Assembly: GCA_016789035.1 (NCBI GenBank)
Contig: JAEUSC010000291.1
Location: 1 to 6,512 of the forward strand
Reading direction: 5' to 3'
DNA length: 6,512 nucleotides
Source of the DNA: Candidatus Omnitrophota bacterium
GTDB taxonomy: Bacteria > Omnitrophota > Gorgyraeia > Zapsychrales > Fredricksoniimonadaceae
Below the pieces are notes generated by a model. It saw only the letters and a list, made by a program, of their open reading frames with translations, was not told the origin of the DNA and ran no database searches. Within the stretch, counting starts at the first letter, position 1. The number at the start of each line of letters is the position of its first letter. This document shows, piece by piece, positions 1-5,859 of the stretch. The translations under genes were made by a program, and so were the position numbers.

Positions 1-831
1 CAATGGCACTCCTTTAATTTGCGCCGATTCCTCGATCACATCGCGCGTGGTTCCTGCAATGTCAGTCACAATCGCCCGATGCTGCTTTAGCAGTGCATTG
101 AGAATGGATGATTTTCCAACATTTGGTTTTCCGCACAAAACCACCTTAACGCCTTCCTTAAGGATTCTTCCATTACGGCTCGATTCTAAAAGTTGTCTGA
201 TGCGCGATCGTTCATGCCCGATTTTGTCTAACAATTGTCTTCGGCCCGAAGCATCAATATCGTCCTCAGGAAAGTTTACGAAAGCTTCTATTTCCGTATA
301 AATATTCATGAGCTCTTCACGAATCTGTCCGAGCTCCTGGGACAACGCTCCCTGCAGTTGTTGTGTGCTGACTCGCAGAAATGCGTCCGTCTGTGCGTTG
401 ATGACATCCAACACCGCTTCAGCCTCTACTAAATCAATACGGCCATTGAGAAATGCGCGCTTGGTGAACTCACCGGACTCCGCCAATCGAGCTCCTAACT
501 CCATGGCCAAAGTTAAAATGGCATGAACAGAAACCTGCCCCCCATGGCAGCTGATTTCAATCACATCTTCAGCTGTATAACTTCGAGGAGCACGAAAGAC
601 CGTCAGCAAAACTTCATCAATGGTTTCACCATTGTGATTGCTTCTGATCCATCCATAATGAATAGAAAAGCTTTTGAACGAATCCACGGCCAAGCCGTTT
701 TTGGCAACAAACATTTCTCCTGCAATCGCAACAGCCTTCTTTCCGCTCAAACGCACGATCCCAATTCCTCCGAGTCCGGCGGGAGTTGAGACAGCAACTA
801 TCGTGTCATCTTGATTTTTCCACTGATACAT
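1..831 (-). CDS. mnmE: tRNA uridine-5-carboxymethylaminomethyl modification GTPase MnmE (N-terminal part, runs off the window)
   Basis: MnmE with MnmG installs the (carboxymethyl)aminomethyl group at C5 of wobble uridine-34 in certain tRNAs, using a folate-derived one-carbon unit; it is a cytosolic dimer. I translated 277 residues with no stop before the window edge. The N-terminal folate-binding domain starts with [22 protein letters not shown] (residues 9-30 region), followed by [20 protein letters not shown] (about 79-98) and [20 protein letters not shown] (about 120-139), all family hallmarks. The G domain begins near residue 229 with the P-loop GKPNVGKSS (234-242) and the G2 motif IAGTTRD (258-264); the G3 and later motifs and the C-terminal end lie beyond position 1. 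The ATG at 831 is chosen because the conserved N-terminus follows it at once; GGAG and AGAAG lie 4 and about 9 nt upstream. The start lies inside folC, overlapping it by 26 nt in another frame, which suggests translational coupling. Identification is very secure. Confidence 0.96.
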   Translation of the reverse strand, partial: MYQWKNQDDTIVAVSTPAGLGGIGIVRLSGKKAVAIAGEMFVAKNGLAVDSFKSFSIHYGWIRSNHNGETIDEVLLTVFRAPRSYTAEDVIEISCHGGQVSVHAILTLAMELGARLAESGEFTKRAFLNGRIDLVEAEAVLDVINAQTDAFLRVSTQQLQGALSQELGQIREELMNIYTEIEAFVNFPEDDIDASGRRQLLDKIGHERSRIRQLLESSRNGRILKEGVKVVLCGKPNVGKSSILNALLKQHRAIVTDIAGTTRDVIEESAQIKGVPL

Positions 832-2221
832 ACATCTCCACTTCTCTGGTATCTTGACGGACCCGTTTTTGTCTGTTGAGCTCTCTACGTGTCAAAGCAC
901 TGGCTTGAGCTGCAACAAATACGGATCCAGTTATCAAAACAATAGAATCGCCCGACTCATTTCCAAAGGCGTTGGATAGCGCCTGCCGGACATTTGAACA
1001 ATGCTCGAACTGCAAACGGGGAAATATCTTTCGTACCTCCATGCCCGTGAAATCAAAAGCCCGCGGATGGTCGGCCTTTGTCAAAATCAGCCGGCGGCAA
1101 ATGGGTCGTATCACACGACAAAAACCTCTCACATCTTTATCCTGCGATAAACCCAATATCACAACCGCCTTCTTACCGGGAAACATTTTCTGAAAAGTTT
1201 TGACCAGAACATCAGCCGAATCCACATTATGCGCGCAATCGATAATGGTCAACGGCTTTTGAGAAACGATTTCAAAACGCAGGGGCCAACGGGCTTGAGC
1301 AATGCCCGACTTAACAGCCTTAACCGGAATTTTGATGCCAAAAGACGAAAGAGCTTCCACAGCTCCAACGGCAACCGCCGCATTCATCATCTGATGTTCA
1401 CCCAGCAACGTTGTCTTGATATCTTTATAATGTGCCTGGAAAGTCTTGATCTCAAACTTTTGCCCAGAGCCACTCTGTTTAATTTGCCGCCATTTGATGT
1501 TACGATCGACGACAACAGGTGATATCGAAAACTCCTTGCATCTTTCTAAAATAACACGCAATGCTTGTGCCTTTTGAGGGGCTACGACAACTGCGGAGCG
1601 ATGATTCTTAATGATGGCCGCCTTCTCACCGGCAATCTTTGCCAGAGTATGGCCGAGCAAATGCATATGATCAAACCCGATGGATGTGATGACATTTACA
1701 CGTGCCTCTACCGCGTTGGTAGCATCAAGCCTTCCACCCAAGCCTGTTTCTAAAACCACAACATCCGCCTTCTTTCGGGAAAAATAAAACAGAGCCGCCG
1801 CCGTTAACACTTCAAAAAATGTCAATTCACCCCAAGTTAAATCGTTTCGCTGGGAATCAAAGATCGGTTGCAGCTCGACAAAAATTTTCGTTAAGTCGCG
1901 ATTGGAAATCTGGCCGAAAAAATCGCCGCCGATTTTCTCACCAGGAACCAACAAACGAATACGCTCATTAAGAGCATGAAGATGCGGTGATGTATAAAGT
2001 CCTACTCGCAATCCGGCAGCCCGCAAAATATAACTGACATAAGCGCAGACAGACCCCTTCCCTTTGGTCCCAGCCACATGAATGATTGTTAGGTTGTTTT
2101 GGGGGTCTCCCAGGGCATGAAGTAATTTGGCGACGCGTTTCAAATTGAACTGACGCGCCGATGTTTGATGAAGTCGTGGTTCAAAATTAATAAAGGAGTT
2201 TAGGTAAGCTAAAGGATCCAT
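806..2221 (-). CDS. folC: Folylpolyglutamate synthase / dihydrofolate synthase
   Basis: FolC is an ATP-dependent Mur-ligase-family enzyme that adds glutamate to dihydropteroate and/or to folates, keeping them in the cytosol. The 471-residue protein is slightly longer than usual (about 420-450). Visible motifs: N-terminal [12 protein letters not shown] (6-17), P-loop GTKGKGS (51-57), TSPHL (77-81), [12 protein letters not shown] (158-169), GHT (190-192) and GEKAAIIK (198-205, where the family has its carboxylated lysine). The C-terminal domain carries WPLRFE (312-317), DCAHN (328-332) and [11 protein letters not shown] (430-440). Two positions depart from the usual WPGR and DGAHNP. The tail after about 445 is basic ([12 protein letters not shown]), not part of the fold, and is where mnmE starts. 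The ATG at 2221 gives the expected N-terminus but has no good Shine-Dalgarno; it lies 50 nt after purH stops, so it probably shares the purH transcript. Whether it is monofunctional or bifunctional cannot be told from sequence alone. Confidence 0.94.
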   Translation of the reverse strand: MDPLAYLNSFINFEPRLHQTSARQFNLKRVAKLLHALGDPQNNLTIIHVAGTKGKGSVCAYVSYILRAAGLRVGLYTSPHLHALNERIRLLVPGEKIGGDFFGQISNRDLTKIFVELQPIFDSQRNDLTWGELTFFEVLTAAALFYFSRKKADVVVLETGLGGRLDATNAVEARVNVITSIGFDHMHLLGHTLAKIAGEKAAIIKNHRSAVVVAPQKAQALRVILERCKEFSISPVVVDRNIKWRQIKQSGSGQKFEIKTFQAHYKDIKTTLLGEHQMMNAAVAVGAVEALSSFGIKIPVKAVKSGIAQARWPLRFEIVSQKPLTIIDCAHNVDSADVLVKTFQKMFPGKKAVVILGLSQDKDVRGFCRVIRPICRRLILTKADHPRAFDFTGMEVRKIFPRLQFEHCSNVRQALSNAFGNESGDSIVLITGSVFVAAQASALTRRELNRQKRVRQDTREVEMYVSVEKSR

Positions 2222-2271
2222 TCAAATGCCCGCGGACGCATGCACACAGACACTCAACAACGCTGCTGTGA

Positions 2272-3825
2272 TTAATGTTTAAAATGCCGGACACCGGTAA
2301 ACACCATGGCCAATTTGCATCGGTTCGCTTCTTTAATAACATCCTCATCCATGATGGATCCGCCCGTTTGAATAATGGCGGAAACTCCAGCCTTGGCCGC
2401 AATAGTCACGGTATCAATTTTTGGTAAAAATGCATCAGACGCAAGGATCGACCCTTTGGCGGATGCGCCTGCTTTACGAATGGCATGCGCCGCACTGTCC
2501 ACGCGACTGGTTAACCCGCCGCCAATGCCAACCGTCTGCCGGCCCTTCACTAATACAATCGCATTGGACGTGACATGCTTTACAATTTTCCAGCCTAACA
2601 TCATGGTTTCTAACTGCGCTTTGGTCGGCTTCTTGACCGTTACGATCTTAAGGTCGTCGAGCTTGATTTCCGCTTGATCCGTATCCTGCACAAGGACGCC
2701 TCCCGCAACTTGTTTTAAAGCATACGGATTTGCTTTTAATGAGTGCAGATCTAATTCCAACAGACGTAGGTTTTTCTTCTCGGATAAGAGGACCACCGCC
2801 TGCTTATCAAATGCCGGAGCGATAACACATTCCATAAAACCGCTATCCACAATAGCCTTCGCCGTGGCCGCATCAACCTTCTTATTAAAAGCGATGATCC
2901 CGCCGAACGCCGATAAAGCATCCACTTTAAATGCGGTTTTGTAAGCTTTGACCAGTTCCTTGTCCTGAGCGACACCGGTTGGATTGTTGTGCTTTATGAT
3001 AACTGCCGTGGGAAGTTCAAAATCCTTAACAAAATTGACGGCCGCATTCAAATCAAGAATATTATTAAAAGAAAGTTCTTTACCATGGAGTTGCCTAAGA
3101 CCTGCCAATCCGGCGTTCGAGCCCTCGGCATAGAAAGCGCCAGCCTGATGAGGATTTTCGCCATAACGCAAATCTTGAATTTTTGTATAGCGCAAGGTTA
3201 AATCCTTAGGAAATTTCGTAAGATCTGCACTGCGAAACCGGTTATTTAAAAATTGGGAAATGACATTGTCATAATAGGAAGTCAGGGTGAACGCCTCGAG
3301 CGCAAGGCTCGTCAATAAACGGTCCGGAAGAATACCGCTATTGGTATCGAGCTCCTTAAGGATTTCCTCATAACGCGCCGGATTACTGACGACCGCAACG
3401 CTTTTGTAATTCTTTGCAGCAGAGCGCAACATCGATGGTCCGCCGATATCGATATTTTCAATGGCCTCTTCTAAGGTAATATTCTTTTTTTGGGTGACGC
3501 GCTCAAAAGGGTACAAATTAACAACAACCATGTCGATCAAACCGATCCCCTGTTCCTTCAATTGAGCCATATGTTCGGGATGCTCACGCAATGCCAAAAG
3601 TCCGCCATGGATCTTGGGATGCAAAGTTTTAACCCTTCCATCCATCATTTCCGGAAAACCTGTATAATCTGAAACTTCCATAACCGGGATCTTCGAATCA
3701 CGCAGGAGTTTGGCTGTGCCTCCTGTTGAAAGAATTTCAATTCCCAAGCGATGGAGTCCCACGGCTAACTCCACGATTCCCGTTTTATCGGAGACACTTA
3801 GCAACGCGCGTTTGACTTTGATCAT
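2272..3825 (-). CDS. purH: Bifunctional AICAR formyltransferase / IMP cyclohydrolase
   Basis: PurH carries out the last two steps of de novo purine synthesis: transfer of a formyl group from 10-formyl-THF to AICAR, then ring closure to IMP. The 517-residue length matches the family. The N-terminal MGS-like IMP cyclohydrolase domain (about 1-200) shows SVSDKTG (10-16), STGGTAK (33-39), GRVKTLHPKIHGG (63-75) and NIDIGGPSMLRSAAKN (124-139). The transformylase domain (about 205-517) shows DLRYGENPHQ (218-227), IKHNNPTGVA (277-286, with catalytic Lys278-His279), DALSAFGGIIAFN (302-314), RQTVGIGGGLTSRVDS (429-444) and SDAFLP (463-468), and ends in GVRHFKH. The IGGGLTSRVDS stretch differs slightly from the more common G-x-G-Q form. 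The ATG at 3825 gives the standard IKVKRALLSVSDK start, but the ribosome binding site is weak (only GTGAG or similar about 10 nt upstream). It is followed 50 nt later by folC, whose product keeps up the folate pool that PurH uses. Confidence 0.98.
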   Translation of the reverse strand: MIKVKRALLSVSDKTGIVELAVGLHRLGIEILSTGGTAKLLRDSKIPVMEVSDYTGFPEMMDGRVKTLHPKIHGGLLALREHPEHMAQLKEQGIGLIDMVVVNLYPFERVTQKKNITLEEAIENIDIGGPSMLRSAAKNYKSVAVVSNPARYEEILKELDTNSGILPDRLLTSLALEAFTLTSYYDNVISQFLNNRFRSADLTKFPKDLTLRYTKIQDLRYGENPHQAGAFYAEGSNAGLAGLRQLHGKELSFNNILDLNAAVNFVKDFELPTAVIIKHNNPTGVAQDKELVKAYKTAFKVDALSAFGGIIAFNKKVDAATAKAIVDSGFMECVIAPAFDKQAVVLLSEKKNLRLLELDLHSLKANPYALKQVAGGVLVQDTDQAEIKLDDLKIVTVKKPTKAQLETMMLGWKIVKHVTSNAIVLVKGRQTVGIGGGLTSRVDSAAHAIRKAGASAKGSILASDAFLPKIDTVTIAAKAGVSAIIQTGGSIMDEDVIKEANRCKLAMVFTGVRHFKH

Positions 3826-3910
3826 AGTTCAATTCTCACTGATGTGGTCATTGTTAGAAATTTCTCATTTGAGAGCATAAATTGAGGTGTTTGCAGATGG
3901 GATAATAAGA

Positions 3911-3974
3911 ACGAGGGACTGGGGACAAGAGAGGAACGTTTTTCGTCCTTCATCTTACATCCTTCGTCCCTCGT
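3911..3974 (-). repeat. Imperfect 64-bp palindrome built of degenerate 7-nt units, between rpsU and purH
   Basis: The outer arms are an exact 9-bp inverted repeat: ACGAGGGAC at 3911-3919 and GTCCCTCGT at 3966-3974. Read on the minus strand from 3974, the first arm divides into 7-mers ACGAGGG, ACGAAGG, ATGTAAG, ATGAAGG, ACGAAAA; the other arm read on the plus strand gives ACGAGGG, ACTGGGG, ACAAGAG. At the centre, GAAGGACG and CGTTCCTC can pair around an AAAAA loop. As RNA it could fold into one long imperfect hairpin followed by UUCUUAUUAU, so it may end or protect the rpsU transcript. It could also be one copy of a dispersed intergenic repeat. It does not look coding. Confidence 0.6.
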
Positions 3975-3988
3975 ATAAAGCCGGGAAA

Positions 3989-4141
3989 TTACTTTCCTTT
4001 TTTACGTTTGCGCTCGGACGGTTTTGAATAAAACCGTCTTTCCTTCAGCTCAACTAAGAAACCGTCTTTCTGACATTGCTTCTTAAATTGGCGCATGGCC
4101 TTTTCAAAACCGTTCTTGTCTGTAATCTTAATTTCAACCAT
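3989..4141 (-). CDS. rpsU: Small ribosomal subunit protein bS21
   Basis: A 50-residue protein, easily missed because of its size. It starts MVEIKITDKNGFEKAMRQFK, continues with KKQCQKDGFLVELKERRFY and ends in the basic tail SKPSERKRKKGK. The pattern F-x-x-A-[ML]-R-x-F-K-[KR]-x-C-x-[KR]-x-G, then RRFYxKPSERKRKK, is the bS21 signature; length and lysine/arginine-rich C-terminus fit the family. bS21 binds the 30S platform near the 3' end of 16S rRNA and helps initiation on mRNA. The ATG at 4141 is chosen because no other start codon lies in frame in the short open stretch upstream; the ATG at 4149 is out of frame. The ribosome binding site is poor: AGGA abuts the start codon with no spacer. A consensus promoter lies about 100 nt upstream, so rpsU probably heads its own transcript. 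Confidence 0.95.
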   Translation of the reverse strand: MVEIKITDKNGFEKAMRQFKKQCQKDGFLVELKERRFYSKPSERKRKKGK

Positions 4142-4236
4142 TCCTGCATCACCGACTTTCTTTTTTATTTTTAAAAAATCTCAATTAATTTCTTGGAAAT
4201 TATTGAAATAACACAATTCTCGTAAAAAGCCCGATT

Positions 4237-4264
4237 ATTATAATATAGTTCTTTTGATTGTCAA
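4237..4264 (-). promoter_or_regulatory. Consensus sigma70-type promoter for rpsU
   Basis: On the minus strand, TTGACA (4264-4259) is followed after 16 bp by TATAAT (4242-4237); both hexamers match the consensus exactly. Transcription would start near 4230, giving an untranslated leader of roughly 90 nt before the rpsU ATG at 4141. The leader is AT-rich and contains a small perfect inverted repeat, AATTTC-ttg-GAAATT, at 4187-4201. The promoter sits just after the stop codon of the PII-like gene (4279), so rpsU, and by read-through possibly purH-folC-mnmE, can be expressed independently of the upstream genes. Confidence 0.85.
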
Positions 4265-4278
4265 TCTGGATTTCCGGT

Positions 4279-4581
4279 TCAGATGGCACTCGCCCCTTCC
4301 TCTCCGGTCCGAATCCGATAAAGCTTTTCCAGGTCTAAAATTGCGATCTTTCCATCCCCGGTAAACCCCGTCTTTGCCGTGCGACGGATCGCTTCGACGA
4401 TCGTATCCACCTGAAACTCATCACAATAGATATCAATCTTTATTTTTTCCTTTAGGCCATTGCGATGGTTGCCAAAGCCTTGGGCAGGTACCGCCGTCAG
4501 CCCGCCGATGCCCATATTTTCCAAAACCTGACACACCGCAACAAATCTTTCTTTACGGACAACCGCTTCAATCTTTTTCAT
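4279..4581 (-). CDS. PII-family nitrogen regulatory protein with a shortened T-loop
   Basis: PII proteins are cytosolic trimers that sense ATP/ADP and 2-oxoglutarate and control enzymes and transporters through a flexible T-loop. The 100-residue protein opens MKKIEAVVRKERFVAVCQVLENMGIGGLTAVPAQGFG (1-37, like GlnB), has an intact B-loop TGFTGDGKI (71-79) and C-loop RIRTGEEG (89-96), and ends like GlnB (RTGEE...AI). Between GFG (35-37) and KIKIDI (46-51) only NHRNGLKE remains, about 12 residues fewer than in E. coli GlnB; the loop tyrosine that is uridylylated (Tyr51) is gone and the Gln39 position is His. ATP binding therefore looks kept, while uridylylation and normal 2-oxoglutarate sensing look lost (inference). 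The start at 4581 has AAGGAG at 4593-4588, 6 nt away. No amtB, glnA or glnD is visible. I leave the symbol empty because it is not a standard glnB or glnK. Confidence 0.9.
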   Translation of the reverse strand: MKKIEAVVRKERFVAVCQVLENMGIGGLTAVPAQGFGNHRNGLKEKIKIDIYCDEFQVDTIVEAIRRTAKTGFTGDGKIAILDLEKLYRIRTGEEGASAI

Positions 4582-4614
4582 AACCTGCTCCTTTTAAGGG
4601 AACAATCCTCTCAT

Positions 4615-4645
4615 AAAAATACAGGGGCGCAATCTCTTGCGCCCC
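4615..4645 (-). terminator. Rho-independent terminator after kamA
   Basis: On the minus strand a perfect 9-bp stem, GGGGCGCAA (4645-4637) and TTGCGCCCC (4632-4624), encloses a GAGA tetraloop and is followed by TGTATTTTT (4623-4615). It lies about 20 nt after the kamA stop codon and 35 nt before the PII-like start. The T-tract is only on the minus side, so it acts in the direction of the genes. It separates the ligase-kamA pair from the downstream gene unless some read-through occurs. Confidence 0.88.
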
Positions 4646-4665
4646 CAGTGGTTAACTCTACAGGA

Positions 4666-5859
4666 TTAATAGGACGGATCGACGTAGGTAAAAATCTCAC
4701 CCGCAAAATTTCTCAACGTATATTTTCCCCCAGAATTGGAAACAATATAGTTAGGCGTGATTGGAATCTTTCCTCCACCGCCCGGACCATCAATAACAAA
4801 TGTCGGAACCGCATAACCGGTAGTGTGACCTCGAAGATTTTCAATGATATTAATACCGGTTTCAACCGACGTTCGAAAGTGCTTCGAACCGACAATCGGA
4901 TCGCATTGATAAATATAGTACGGCCTGACGCGAATCTTAAGTAATTCATGAAAAAGCTTTTTCATGACTTCCGGCGAGTCGTTGATGCCTTTAAGTAAAA
5001 CCGTCTGGCTACCCATTGGGATGCCGGCGTCGGCAATCATGTTACAGGCTTGCTTCACCCGCGGAGTGACTTCTTTGGGATGATTAAAATGAATGCTCAT
5101 CCAAAGCGGGCTGTACTTCTTAAATATAGCAATCAATTCAGGTGTGACGCGCTGAGGCAACGTAACAGGAATGCGCGTCCCAATGCGCACAAACTCTACA
5201 TGGGGAATAGCTTTAACACTCTTGATCAGATATTCGAGCATACGGTCGCCCAACGTTAGCGGGTCTCCACCGGAAATTAGCACATCACGGATTTCTTTAT
5301 GCGAACGAATATAATCGAGTGCCGCATCATAGGTTCCCGTATTCAGTGTATGATTACCGTCACCAACCATGCGAGAGCGTGTGCAGTATCGGCAATACAT
5401 AGCGCACATTTCGTTAACCAGAAATAAAACGCGGTCTGGATAACGGTGAACGAGACCATGAACAGGAGAGTTTTTGTCTTCCCCGCACGGATCCGTCATC
5501 TCTTCAGTGGCGGTCTCAAATTCGAATTCTTGGGGCACGGATTGAAGACGAATAGGACATCCGGCGTCCTGTCCATCAACCAAAGCCAAAAAATATGGAG
5601 GGATCGACATTGTCAATTTGTCGCCAGCCCCAATAACCCCGCGCTCTTCTTGGGGTGTTAATTTCATATATTTGGAGATCATTTCAAGGGTGCGAAACCG
5701 ATTACGAATTTGCCATCGCCAGTCTTCCCAATCCAATTCCGTGGCTCCAGGGAAAAGAGCCAAAACACGCTTCTCATCTGCAGACAAAGGAATTTGAGGT
5801 TTCGAAGCGCTAGCACCGGCTACTTCTTGCTCTTTGAGAGCCATATCGATTGGGTTCAT
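4666..5859 (-). CDS. kamA: Lysine 2,3-aminomutase family radical SAM enzyme (KamA)
   Basis: KamA uses a [4Fe-4S] cluster, S-adenosylmethionine and PLP to move the alpha-amino group of L-lysine to C3, giving beta-lysine. The 397-residue length is close to clostridial KamA (about 416) and longer than the EF-P-modifying EpmB type (about 340). The cluster motif CAMYCRYC has Cys152, Cys156 and Cys159; the SAM-binding SGGDPLTL is at 196-203. The C-terminal part reads YQCD (Asp320), HFRTSVETG (327-335), LRGHTTGYAVPTFVIDGPGGGGK with Asp357 and the PLP lysine Lys364. The Asp-Asp-Lys spacing (37 and 7) is the same as Asp293, Asp330 and Lys337 in clostridial lysine aminomutase; glutamate 2,3-aminomutases replace these aspartates. 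The ATG at 5859 overlaps the ligase TGA (ATGA) and has AGAGGAG at 5877-5871. Substrate lysine is likely but not proven; an EF-P role is possible, though no epmA or efp is visible here. Confidence 0.9.
   Translation of the reverse strand: MNPIDMALKEQEVAGASASKPQIPLSADEKRVLALFPGATELDWEDWRWQIRNRFRTLEMISKYMKLTPQEERGVIGAGDKLTMSIPPYFLALVDGQDAGCPIRLQSVPQEFEFETATEEMTDPCGEDKNSPVHGLVHRYPDRVLFLVNEMCAMYCRYCTRSRMVGDGNHTLNTGTYDAALDYIRSHKEIRDVLISGGDPLTLGDRMLEYLIKSVKAIPHVEFVRIGTRIPVTLPQRVTPELIAIFKKYSPLWMSIHFNHPKEVTPRVKQACNMIADAGIPMGSQTVLLKGINDSPEVMKKLFHELLKIRVRPYYIYQCDPIVGSKHFRTSVETGINIIENLRGHTTGYAVPTFVIDGPGGGGKIPITPNYIVSNSGGKYTLRNFAGEIFTYVDPSY

Noticed and set aside
2187..2402. A 71-codon minus-strand open frame over the purH-folC junction
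   Set aside because: It overlaps the conserved C-terminus of PurH and the start of FolC in another frame, and has no recognisable motifs.
3863..3874. Small inverted repeat TCTCA-tt-TGAGA upstream of purH, as a possible operator
   Set aside because: Five-base arms in AT-rich DNA arise easily by chance, and there is no clear promoter beside it or known purine-regulator motif.
3911..3974. CRISPR array
   Set aside because: The units are 7 nt, degenerate and without spacers, and the arms are inverted, so this is a palindrome and not a CRISPR.
4147..4149. An ATG 8 nt before the rpsU start
   Set aside because: It is out of frame with the bS21 sequence, and the in-frame upstream codons offer no ATG, GTG or TTG.
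4465..4944. A 159-codon open frame on the plus strand
   Set aside because: It lies opposite the PII-like gene, the terminator and the end of kamA, whose minus-strand products are clearly recognised; its translation resembles no family I know.
4666..5859. Glutamate 2,3-aminomutase or EpmB in place of KamA
   Set aside because: Both lysine-binding aspartates (Asp320, Asp357) are present, against glutamate aminomutase; the length and N-terminal extension fit KamA better than EpmB, although an EF-P role is not fully excluded.
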